Source: an uncultured Eubacteriales bacterium (GTDB lineage: Bacteria; Bacillota_A; Clostridia; Oscillospirales; Oscillospiraceae). From it: 64,000 nt of DNA. The position numbers were made by a program, and so were the translations under genes. Shown here piece after piece: positions 50,732 to 57,930 of this stretch (its first letter is position 1; every line of letters starts with the position of its first letter). Below the pieces are notes generated by a model. It did no database searches and was not told where the DNA came from. It saw only the letters and a list, made by a program, of their open reading frames with translations. The stretch covers positions 1 to 64,000 of the forward strand of contig ONPY01000004.1 in assembly GCA_900319835.1 (NCBI GenBank), given 5' to 3'.

Positions 50732-51787
50732 TTACCTCTTGAAGCGGCCGATGTTCAGGTTCCGGTTGGTGGCCTCGGTAGCCTCGGCACTGGTTTGCTG
50801 CAGCTGCATCACCGCACGCACGCCGTCGATGGTCTCCGGGATGGTGACGCTCTCCTGGGGGATGTGGATGGCGAACATGATGTCGTTGCCACTCTCCACC
50901 ACGCTGTCCTCCCAGAGGCCGATCTCATACAGGTCAGCCCTGCGGTTGCCTAGGTCACGGGCATACTTGAAGAAGCTGGCGTTGCCCTTGAAACCCTCTT
51001 CGATGGTGACGGTGCGGATCCGAGGATGGCTGCGGAAGGCCTGGATGGCCTCCTCCCTGGTGATCTTTCTGCCGTCCTTGGCGGTGGCCAGCACGGTGAT
51101 GATGTGGCCATGGGTCACAGGGGTGTGCACCAGGATACCGGTGGCCTCGATATGGGGCATGATGGTCATCAGGTCCACGGCCTGGTGGCTGGGGGCCTTC
51201 TCCATCTGCAGGGCATTGGTGAGCCCCCTGTGATAATCCCCGGGGTCAGCCACGCGGCGGATGATGGTGATGGCCACCTTTTCGATGCCGAACTTCCTGT
51301 CCAGGCAGTCCACCGCACGGATGAGGCCTGTGGTGTTGCAGCTGGTCAGCTTCAAAAACTGTTTGCCCAGGCCAAGCTCATAGTTGGCATAGCCGTGGAA
51401 GAACACATCGGCCACACTGTTTTTCTCGCCGCCCTGGAAAATGGCCTTCACGCCCAGGCGCTCGTATACTGCCTTGTTGGCAGCACCGGTGCCGCCGGGA
51501 GAGGCGTCCAGCATCACATCCACCTTGGCGCAAAGCTCCTCAAAGCTGCCCTCCACCGGAATGCCGAGGGCATCGAACTTGGGCTTCAGCTCCATATCCA
51601 CCAGATAGAGCTTGTACTCCACGCCGTTTACGCCGATCATGTTGTTTTCCGCCAGAGCCCGGATGGCCAGAGACGGAGAATGCCCCACGATACCAACCAG
51701 CTCCATGTCCTCCTGCAGTACCACGCCGTCAGCCAGTCTTGTGCCGATGGTGCCGTAGCCCGCTACGCCGACTTTTACTTTTGCCAT
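50732..51787 (-). CDS. Type II (archaeal-type) glyceraldehyde-3-phosphate dehydrogenase
   Basis: 351 residues. The N-terminal Rossmann loop is VGVAGYGTIGTRLADGV; AIFQGGEKNSVADVFF, the catalytic TSCNTTGL (Cys150), IIRRVADPGDYHRG and the HGH around residue 230 line up with archaeal GAPDH, not with the usual bacterial enzyme (SCTTN). It oxidises an aldehyde phosphate to an acyl phosphate with NAD(P). First gene of the operon; I use the third-codon ATG (51787) because GAGG sits correctly for it. Whether its substrate is glyceraldehyde-3-phosphate or another aldehyde is open. Confidence 0.9.
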   Translation of the reverse strand: MAKVKVGVAGYGTIGTRLADGVVLQEDMELVGIVGHSPSLAIRALAENNMIGVNGVEYKLYLVDMELKPKFDALGIPVEGSFEELCAKVDVMLDASPGGTGAANKAVYERLGVKAIFQGGEKNSVADVFFHGYANYELGLGKQFLKLTSCNTTGLIRAVDCLDRKFGIEKVAITIIRRVADPGDYHRGLTNALQMEKAPSHQAVDLMTIMPHIEATGILVHTPVTHGHIITVLATAKDGRKITREEAIQAFRSHPRIRTVTIEEGFKGNASFFKYARDLGNRRADLYEIGLWEDSVVESGNDIMFAIHIPQESVTIPETIDGVRAVMQLQQTSAEATEATNRNLNIGRFKR

Positions 51788-51855
51788 GATCATTTCCTCG
51801 CTTTCTTCGTGTTTTCCGGGGATGCGAAAATAACGTCCCGGTTGTTTTCACGCAG

Positions 51856-51884
51856 ATTTTAGCATTTCATTGTTGACTTGTCAA
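51856..51884 (-). promoter_or_regulatory. Promoter of the gap-pgk-tkt-lar-iol operon
   Basis: Minus strand TTGACA, 17-base spacer, TAAAAT, 69 bases before the start. One of the TTGTTA-like sites overlaps its spacer. Confidence 0.75.
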
Positions 51885-51949
51885 TTTATATTGTTGTTTT
51901 CTTGTTATTTCTTTGTGCAATTTTTTGTTAACTTCACAAATTTAACAAT
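51869..51949. promoter_or_regulatory. Cluster of five candidate DeoR-family sites
   Basis: ATTGTTGAC (51869), ATTGTTGTT (51890), CTTGTTATT (51901), TTTGTTAAC (51924) and inverted TTTAACAAT (51941), spaced by about one or two helical turns between the two divergent promoters. Bacillus IolR, also DeoR-type, binds repeated CAA-containing half-sites, so this fits an IolR-like operator region. Confidence 0.5.
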
Positions 51950-51953
51950 AGAG

Positions 51954-51982
51954 TTGACAGTTTTGGTGCTTTGCGTTATACT
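51954..51982 (+). promoter_or_regulatory. deoR-family gene promoter
   Basis: TTGACA, 17-base spacer, TATACT, a near-consensus promoter 41 bases before the start. Confidence 0.8.
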
Positions 51983-52023
51983 GGCTTCATCAAGGGCCAG
52001 TTCCGTTTGAAAGGAGTGCCGTC

Positions 52024-52782
52024 ATGCGAGACAGCCGCAGAAAAGAGATTGCCGCCTACATCACCCGTCGGGGTTCGGTCACCATGCCGGAGCTGTGTGA
52101 GACCTTTCATGTATCCATGAACACCATTCGGGCAGACGTGTCCTTTCTGGAACAGACCGGTACCGTGGAGAAGGTCTATGGCGGTGTCCGCGCCGTACAG
52201 CAGCAGGAGATCCCCCTCTTCGCCCAGCGGGCCCAGCTGCACACAGAGGCCAAGCGGGCCATCGTACGGCAGGCGGCCTCTCTGGTGAACGACGGGGACA
52301 CGCTGTTCGTGGACGCCGGTACCACCACCATGCACCTTCTGGATGTGCTGCCGCTGGAGATCCACGCCACCATCGTAACCGGCAACCTCCACATCATCGC
52401 CCAGGCCTACACCCGCCCCAATCTGGAGCTGATCGTGCTGCCCGGCGCGCTGAACCGCCGCACAAACTCCGTCTCCGATGTGAGCACGCTGGAATTCTTG
52501 GGCCGCTATCACTTTGGGAAGGCCCTGATGGCAGCCACCGGTCTCTCCGCCGACGGGAAGCTGAATGTATCCTCCTATCTGGATCATGAGATCAAGCACC
52601 TGGCCGTGCAGCAGAGCGATCACCGCATTCTGCTGTGCGACTCGGCAAAGTACGGCGCAGCCGGTCTCATGAGCTACGCCAGTCTGAAAGATATGGACCG
52701 CCTGATCACCGACACTCTCTGTCCCCCGGAGCTCCGCGCCCTTTGCCGCAGCTTCGGCACCTTGCTGGAGATCGCCGAATAG
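52024..52782 (+). CDS. DeoR family transcriptional regulator (IolR-like by context)
   Basis: 252 residues: N-terminal helix-turn-helix (RRKEIAAYITRRGSVTMPEL, then NTIRADVSFLEQTGTVEKVYGG) and a C-terminal phospho-sugar sensor domain (FVDAGTTTMHLLDVLP, TGNLHIIAQA, ILLCDSAKYG). It is divergent from the operon carrying iolE, iolB, iolD and iolG and heads a plus-strand unit with PHP and NUDIX genes. GAAAGGAG precedes the start. DeoR sensors usually bind phosphorylated intermediates, so the inducer may be a sugar phosphate. Confidence 0.92.
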   Translation: MRDSRRKEIAAYITRRGSVTMPELCETFHVSMNTIRADVSFLEQTGTVEKVYGGVRAVQQQEIPLFAQRAQLHTEAKRAIVRQAASLVNDGDTLFVDAGTTTMHLLDVLPLEIHATIVTGNLHIIAQAYTRPNLELIVLPGALNRRTNSVSDVSTLEFLGRYHFGKALMAATGLSADGKLNVSSYLDHEIKHLAVQQSDHRILLCDSAKYGAAGLMSYASLKDMDRLITDTLCPPELRALCRSFGTLLEIAE

Positions 52783-52802
52783 CAAAAGAAAGGACCCTGC
52801 CC

Positions 52803-53492
52803 ATGTATAAGATCGAACCGCACCTGCACACCACCCACGTCAGCCGCTGCGGACGGCTGGAGGCAAAAGAGATCGTGGCCGGATACAAGGCCGCGGGCTA
52901 CAGCGCGCTAATCGTCACCGACCACTTCAACCGCACCACCTTTGAGCACCTGGGGATCGACCCCGCCGGGAAGAGCGACCGGATCGGCGCCTTCCTGGAG
53001 GGCTATCGCCGCGTCCGGGAGGAAGGCGAGCGCCAGGGCCTGCGGGTCTTCAAGGGCGCGGAACTGCGCTTTGACGAGTGCGAGAACGACTATCTGCTCT
53101 ATGGCTGGGCGGATGAGCTGCTTGCCGAGCCGGAGGAGATCTTCCGCATGGGCATCGCCGCCTTCTCCCCCATCGCCCGGGGGCAGGGCGCGCTGCTGAT
53201 CCAGGCCCACCCCTATCGTCACGGCTGCACCCCGGCCATTGCCCGGTACCTGGACGGGGTGGAGGTTTACAACGCCAATCCCCGGCACGACAGCCGAGAT
53301 GCGCTGGCTGTCCATTATGCGAAGGAGTTCGGTCTGATCGGCACCGCCGGGTCCGATTGCCACCGGAACGAGGATATTGCCCGGGCGGGCATTGGCACAG
53401 AGCGCCTTCCCAGCGACTCCATGGAGATGATGCGTCTGCTCCAGTCCCGCAACTTCCGCCTGCTGAAAAACGGGGAGGTTTTTGAACCATGA
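52803..53492 (+). CDS. PHP-domain phosphoesterase-like protein
   Basis: 229 residues of the polymerase-and-histidinol-phosphatase fold. Metal motifs are EPHLHTTHVS, LIVTDHFN, LIQAHPYRHG and GTAGSDCHRNEDI. It probably hydrolyses a phosphoester; the substrate is unknown. The start at 52803 follows AAAGGA, 20 bases after the deoR stop. It overlaps the NUDIX gene by four bases (ATGA). Confidence 0.85.
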   Translation: MYKIEPHLHTTHVSRCGRLEAKEIVAGYKAAGYSALIVTDHFNRTTFEHLGIDPAGKSDRIGAFLEGYRRVREEGERQGLRVFKGAELRFDECENDYLLYGWADELLAEPEEIFRMGIAAFSPIARGQGALLIQAHPYRHGCTPAIARYLDGVEVYNANPRHDSRDALAVHYAKEFGLIGTAGSDCHRNEDIARAGIGTERLPSDSMEMMRLLQSRNFRLLKNGEVFEP

Positions 53493-53905
53493 TCTATGAA
53501 AAATCCTGCGGCGCCGTGGTCTATAAGCTTGAGAACGGCCGCCGTCTGTATCTGGTGGAGCGGACCCCCTCCGGGAAAACGGTGCTGCCCAAGGGCCATG
53601 TAGAGGCCGGGGAGACCGAGGCAGAAACCGCCCGACGGGAAATATGGGAGGAAACCCATCTGGTGGTCTCTCTGGATACTTCCTTCCGGGAAATCGCAAA
53701 ATACTCTCCAAAGCCCGAAAGTGAAAAGACCGTGGTCTTCTTTCTGGCCCAGCCCGTGAGTTGCGACGCACGTCCCCAACCGGAAGAGGTCGACCGACTG
53801 GAGTGGCTGCCCTATGAAGAGGCCGAGGCCCAAATCACCTATCCCGCCGTGCGCAAGGTACTGCGCAAGGCAGAAACTGTCCTGGCCGGGAGACAGAGAG
53901 ACTGA
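53489..53905 (+). CDS. NUDIX hydrolase
   Basis: 138 residues. The Nudix box is complete: G-HVEAG-E followed by TARREIWEETHL, i.e. GX5EX7REUXEEXGU apart from Thr at the usual Gly. The N terminus SCGAVVYKLENGRRLYLVE resembles diadenosine-polyphosphate hydrolases. Last gene of the deoR-PHP-NUDIX unit and of the island. Substrate not determined. Confidence 0.87.
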   Translation: MIYEKSCGAVVYKLENGRRLYLVERTPSGKTVLPKGHVEAGETEAETARREIWEETHLVVSLDTSFREIAKYSPKPESEKTVVFFLAQPVSCDARPQPEEVDRLEWLPYEEAEAQITYPAVRKVLRKAETVLAGRQRD

Positions 53906-54072
53906 TTTCCCTCTGAAAGCGCCAAACAGTCCGAGGGAAAGCAGAAAAGTGCTCGCCCGGAAATACGACATGTACGGATCAAGGCGAAATAACCTCGAAA
54001 AACGGCGCTTTTGGGCTTAAGGCCGTCCTTTGCTGCACCAGTTTACCGCTAAAAGCGTTCAATATGAAATGA
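53906..54072. other. Intergenic stretch before the right island hairpin
   Basis: No gene seen. CCCTCTG...CAGTCCGAGGG just after the NUDIX stop may form a weak terminator. Composition is mixed and unlike neighbouring coding sequence. Confidence 0.4.
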
Positions 54073-54118
54073 GATCCCCCAGGGAATGAGCTATTTCGCT
54101 CGTCCCTGGGGGATCTTT
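54073..54118. repeat. Right island-flanking hairpin repeat
   Basis: GATCCCCCAGGGAATGAGCT, then ATTTCGCTCGTCCC and TGGGGGATCTTTT. Shares the first 20 bases and most of the rest with 24408-24455, in the same orientation. It is also a plausible terminator. Confidence 0.7.
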
Positions 54119-54255
54119 TGCTCTATTTCAACTTTTGACACACTTGACATAGAGCCTGATTGATTTGAATCTCAAAACCGTCTTAAGTAATGTCGATGCA
54201 TCAGGGCGGCATGTATTGATCAGGGCGAAAAAGCCTTGATGTAGCTGGATTTTAG

Positions 54256-54756
54256 CGCAATCGTGGAAGGCATTTACGCCACGTTTACGCCAGATTCATC
54301 GCCGAATGGATAGCAAGAAATGGGCAGCCGGTACTGCATGTACTGCCTGCCCATTTTCTACGCCATTTGCTCTTTACAAGCTATTGTCTGCTGGTGCAGA
54401 CCTATTCGCGCGAACACTATTCCAGCGTCGTACGCGACGTGCTCAACTTTGTGGACTTTCACTATATGGAACCTTTGAATCTGGAAAGTCTCGCCGGGCG
54501 GTATTCAGTCAACAAGAACTATCTCTCCACCCGCTTTCACAAAGAGGTAGGCATGACCGTCACGGATTACATCAATCTCACCCGCGTACGCCGTTCGCTC
54601 AAGCTTCTCAGCGGCACCACCCTGAGCATGCCGGAGATCGCGGAGCGATGCGGTTTTTCCGATGCCAACTACTTCACCCGCACCTTCCGGAAGATCCACG
54701 GTTCTACGCCGACCGAATATCGGAAATCTCTGCAAAAAACCACAAAAAATCCCTGA
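54256..54756 (+). pseudogene. Truncated AraC-family regulator
   Basis: The frame is open from just after a stop at 54253-54255 to 54756 and has no ATG with a ribosome site. The C-terminal AraC DNA-binding domain is intact (DFHYMEPLNLESLAGRYSVNKNYLSTRFHKEVGMTVTDYI region, then MPEIAERCGFSDANYFTRTFRK). The N-terminal sensor is missing, and before YCLLVQTYSREHYS only a short LPAHFLRHLL scrap remains, suggesting an internal deletion as well. It probably lost its front when the island arrived or rearranged. A TTG at 54367 could still start a 129-residue DNA-binding fragment. Confidence 0.7.
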
Positions 54757-54823
54757 ACGATGGATGCGAGCCTCCGGAGGGACCAGGTCGGGACATCGTG
54801 CATGGTTTGCAAAACGCTCTATC

Positions 54824-54879
54824 AAAAAGGCAGAGCCCATTTGTTTATAGACAAGTGGACTCTGCCTTTTTCTTTTTTT
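54824..54879 (+). terminator. Terminator after the AraC remnant
   Basis: AAAAAGGCAGAG/CTCTGCCTTTTT stem followed by CTTTTTTT. The remaining bases up to 55097 hold only the promoter of the next gene. Confidence 0.85.
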
Positions 54880-55024
54880 CCTGCCGTTACAAAAACCGCT
54901 TTTCATTTCGCGGCACACGGGGAAAATGGATTCTGCCGTGTTTTCCCTTCTTTTCAGTGACTCTTTCCGCCCCTGCCTGTTCTGCCCTGCATGCAATCTT
55001 CAGCTTCTTAAGTCCGATTTTTCG

Positions 55025-55053
55025 TTGACACGGAAATGCGAATATGATACCCT
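55025..55053 (+). promoter_or_regulatory. Possible promoter of the lectin-like gene
   Basis: TTGACA, 17-base spacer, TACCCT; the -10 box is weak. Confidence 0.4.
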
Positions 55054-55097
55054 AAAAGCTGAGATAGACTATTTCGGGAGAGGTGTGAGCAAGGAAA

Positions 55098-56246
55098 ATG
55101 GACGAATTATCCCGTAAGGTTTTCCATAAAGATGAGAGCGAGCTGACAGAATACGAGCGCATGATGCTCGCCATTATGGCTGAGAATCAGGAAACGGGCG
55201 CCGCAAAGGATGCTGTTGACGAGCTCCCCGCCGAAAAAGCGCCCGCAGAGCCGACCACCGTCGAAGAAGCTCCTGTTGAAGAAGCTCCTGCTTCGGAGTT
55301 GTCTGTCGAAGAGCTTTCCTCTGAGGAAGCACCCGTCGAAGAGACGCCCGCTGAAGAGGCATCCGCTGAGGAAGCGCCTGTCGAGGACGTCCCCGTTGAG
55401 GAGCCGCCCGTCGAGGAAGCCCCCAGGGCAGACGCTGCTGACGACAGCGATGTGAAGATCGCGGGCGAGACGCTCCCCCCCGCGAAGGAGGAACGCATTC
55501 CCCTGCTGACGGAGGAGAAAAACCCCGAACTGGAACCGGTGGTGGTATCGCGTCCGACAATCCAGTTTAAAAACAGCATCGAGCGCGAAAAGAAGATCAC
55601 CCGCAAGGTGCAGCAGCATCGCCGCCGTTCCGGGCTTGTGGTCGCCGCGCTGTGTGTGGCGTTGATTTTTGTGGCCTTCCTCTACAACGGTATTTTCAAC
55701 AAGTCCTGGGGTATTCTGGAAAAGGATCCGGAACCCACGCCCGAGCCGGAGGTCGAGCTTCTCGTTCCTGAGGTGCAGGAAACGCCGGAACCCACGCCGG
55801 AGATCACGCCCGAGCCCGTGAAAGAGCACCGCTACGCGGTGGAGCGCGCGGACTTGAGCTGGAGAAACGCGCAGGATCTGTGTCTGGCCAGCGGCGGCTA
55901 TCTCGCCGTGATCAACAGCATGGACGAATTCAACCGCATCACGGCCCTCGCCGAGGAGCAGGACATTGAAGCAGTTTGGATCGGCTGCCGCCGCGATGTG
56001 GCAAACAACATTCTCGTGTGGGAAAAGAGCGAAGCGATCGACACCGCGGTTGACCCCAACCAGCCTCAGATGTCACTGTGGGCCGACGGTGAGCCCTCCT
56101 TCATCGACGACGAAGGTACGGCCGAGGATTATATCCTTTTGTGGAACCATGACGGCCGCTGGGCCTATTGGGACAGCATCGGCGATCTGACTATCTACTT
56201 TGGCTGGCGCGGCAGGATCGGCTACGTCTGCGAGTTTGAGGAATGA
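55098..56246 (+). CDS. Membrane-anchored C-type-lectin-like domain protein
   Basis: 382 residues. A cytosolic N-terminal part (1-175) carries a Glu/Pro/Ala-rich tract of VEEAP-like repeats (about 55-108). A basic segment (RKVQQHRRR) precedes one membrane helix (179-200), a PEPTPEPE-type extracellular stalk (about 208-240), and a C-type-lectin-like domain (about 243-382: SWRNAQDLCLASGGYLAVINS, WIGCRRD, W-xx-GRWAYWD, GYVCEFEE). The fold could bind a protein or glycan at the surface. The function of the acidic cytosolic tract is unknown. No partner gene is obvious. Confidence 0.8.
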   Translation: MDELSRKVFHKDESELTEYERMMLAIMAENQETGAAKDAVDELPAEKAPAEPTTVEEAPVEEAPASELSVEELSSEEAPVEETPAEEASAEEAPVEDVPVEEPPVEEAPRADAADDSDVKIAGETLPPAKEERIPLLTEEKNPELEPVVVSRPTIQFKNSIEREKKITRKVQQHRRRSGLVVAALCVALIFVAFLYNGIFNKSWGILEKDPEPTPEPEVELLVPEVQETPEPTPEITPEPVKEHRYAVERADLSWRNAQDLCLASGGYLAVINSMDEFNRITALAEEQDIEAVWIGCRRDVANNILVWEKSEAIDTAVDPNQPQMSLWADGEPSFIDDEGTAEDYILLWNHDGRWAYWDSIGDLTIYFGWRGRIGYVCEFEE

Positions 56247-56265
56247 TCTCACTTCTGATTCCATT

Positions 56266-56298
56266 CAAAAAGGACTGCCTTGATGGCAGTCCTTTTTT
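56266..56298. terminator. Bidirectional terminator
   Basis: AAAAAGGACTGCC/GGCAGTCCTTTTTT between the convergent lectin-like and LCP genes. Confidence 0.85.
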
Positions 56299-56305
56299 AT
56301 CGGTT

Positions 56306-57352
56306 TTATCGGTACAAATAGCCCTCGTCTCGGATCAGACCAGCAGTGGAACGGAAAGCGCCGTTCTGCAGATAGACAAGATCGAGGTTTTCCGCCGTGA
56401 TCGGCACGTCAAAGGGATTGAGCGCTTCGTTGATCAGCGAAAGCCACTCGTCGAGCTCAACAAAGGTATAGCTCAGCCCCCCGGCGTCGGCGGGGACATT
56501 CGGCATCGTATAAAAGCGCAGGTCTTCTGCCCGGCACTGGATGGCGCAGCGCAGAAAATAGGCGATGTTTGCCGCCGTGAGATCGCTGTCCACCGAGGCT
56601 GTCACCAGCTGGACGACCTTTGCCAGATTGGGGATCGAGCCGAAGGAGATGAACTGCTTTGCCGCAGCCCGCAGAAAATCATGCTGGAGCGCGATCCGAT
56701 CGAGGTCCCCGTTTACATAATTCTTTCGGTAACGGCAGAGCTGGACGCACTGCTCACCGTTGAGGCACTGGTAGCCTGCGGGGATATGGATATGCAGGTT
56801 CTGGGTGCTGTCCTCATAGTCCATGTCAAAGGGCACGTCGAAATACACGCCGCCCATCAGTTCGATCGCCTCTTTGACTGTGCCAAGATCCACGACCGCG
56901 CAGCAGTCCGGCTCAAAGCCGGTCAGCGAGCGCACCGCCCCGCGCAGGCCCTCCAGGCCGCTGCCGCCGGAAGCCTTCGTGCCGGAATAGACACAGTTGA
57001 TCTTCCGCACATCCCACGGTAGGTTTACATAAGTATCCCTTGGAATGCTGACGAAGTCCATGCGGCGCGCCTCGGCATCGATGCGGCCCACGAGAATGGT
57101 GTCGGTATTGCCGCTGACCTCATCCACTCCGGCCAGCAAGAGCGTGTAGACCGCGTCGCGCCGCTCGGCGCCGCTCCTGGTCATGGCTGTGGCGGAGAGC
57201 GGCTGGTTTTGAACGCTGCGCTCCTCCCCCGCGTCCGCACTGACCGGCGCACGCGGAAGCGCCTCATGCAGAGAAGTCGCCGCGGAAGCAATCAGGGCAA
57301 AATAAAAAAGGGACTTGATCGTTCGTTTTAAAAAGCTGTGTCGCTTTCTCAT
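56306..57352 (-). CDS. LCP (LytR-CpsA-Psr) family cell-wall ligase
   Basis: 348 residues with an N-terminal signal anchor (about 10-28) and an extracellular LCP domain: LLLAGVDEVSGNTDTILVGRID, DFVSIPRDTYVN (catalytic-type Arg and Asp), INCVYSGTKASG, FEPDCCAVVDLGTVKEAIELMGGV, and QLCRYRKNYVNGDLDRIALQ. These enzymes transfer anionic glycopolymers from lipid carriers to peptidoglycan. It is transcribed alone. Confidence 0.92.
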   Translation of the reverse strand: MRKRHSFLKRTIKSLFYFALIASAATSLHEALPRAPVSADAGEERSVQNQPLSATAMTRSGAERRDAVYTLLLAGVDEVSGNTDTILVGRIDAEARRMDFVSIPRDTYVNLPWDVRKINCVYSGTKASGGSGLEGLRGAVRSLTGFEPDCCAVVDLGTVKEAIELMGGVYFDVPFDMDYEDSTQNLHIHIPAGYQCLNGEQCVQLCRYRKNYVNGDLDRIALQHDFLRAAAKQFISFGSIPNLAKVVQLVTASVDSDLTAANIAYFLRCAIQCRAEDLRFYTMPNVPADAGGLSYTFVELDEWLSLINEALNPFDVPITAENLDLVYLQNGAFRSTAGLIRDEGYLYR

Positions 57353-57424
57353 CCTTCATCTTCCTTTCGCTTTGTCCGTCTCTTTATTCTTCCCCTCACC
57401 GGCGCAGCTTATACGTTCAGCAGA

Positions 57425-57464
57425 AAAGAACAGCGGCCTGAGTCAAAAGACTCAGGCCGCTGTT
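57425..57464 (-). terminator. Terminator of the MntR-like gene
   Basis: CAGCGGCCTGAGT/ACTCAGGCCGCTG stem followed on the minus strand by TTCTTTTCTG. Confidence 0.75.
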
Positions 57465-57484
57465 GGATGCATCGGATAAAGAGC

Positions 57485-57850
57485 TTACAGTTTTTTCATC
57501 AGCTGTTTGATGGCGTTGAAGGAGGCGTCGCTGATGTCATGTTCGATCTTACAGGCATCGTCCGCCGCGGTTTGGGAATCGACGCCCAGGGAGGAGAGGA
57601 AGTCTGTCAGGACCGTATGCCGTTCATAAATCTTTGAGGCGACCTCGCGGCCAACGTCCGTCAGCGTAAGGTAGCCGTCCTCATCGACGGTGATATACCC
57701 GCCGCCCTTGAGCAGCCCCACTGCACGGCTGACGCTGGGCTTGGAAAAGCCCATATATTCCGCCACGTCCAGGCTGCGGACATGCCCGCCTTTCAAAGAG
57801 AGAATGTGAATGGTCTCGAGATACATCTCGCCGGATTCCAGCAAGCGCAT
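57485..57850 (-). CDS. DtxR/MntR family metal-dependent regulator
   Basis: 121 residues. It starts RLLESGEMYLETIHILSLKG, has a winged helix (SLDVAEYMGFSKPSVSRAV, then DEDGYLTLTDVGREVA) and a dimerisation/metal domain (ERHTVLTDFLSSLGVD, ACKIEHDISDASFNAI) with His, Glu, Cys and Asp ligands typical of MntR-like proteins. Probably a manganese or iron repressor. The start at 57850 has only GGGGGC upstream; an upstream GTG is possible. Confidence 0.88.
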   Translation of the reverse strand: MRLLESGEMYLETIHILSLKGGHVRSLDVAEYMGFSKPSVSRAVGLLKGGGYITVDEDGYLTLTDVGREVASKIYERHTVLTDFLSSLGVDSQTAADDACKIEHDISDASFNAIKQLMKKL

Positions 57851-57883
57851 ATCGATCGCCCCCGTTCTTTGCTTGGTGAAATT

Positions 57884-57911
57884 ATTGTACCACAAAAATC
57901 AGAAAAAGCAA
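57884..57911 (-). promoter_or_regulatory. Probable promoter of the MntR-like gene
   Basis: Minus strand TTGCTT, 16-base spacer, TACAAT, 34 bases before the start. Confidence 0.5.
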
Positions 57912-57930
57912 GGATATCAGCCGGAAGCTG

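Noticed and set aside
24521..53905. Integrative element or prophage
   Set aside because: No integrase, relaxase, phage structural or replication gene is seen; only flanking hairpins and gene remnants support an island.
54306..55028. 240-codon frame overlapping the AraC remnant
   Set aside because: It runs in a different frame from the recognisable AraC helix-turn-helix and shows no domain.
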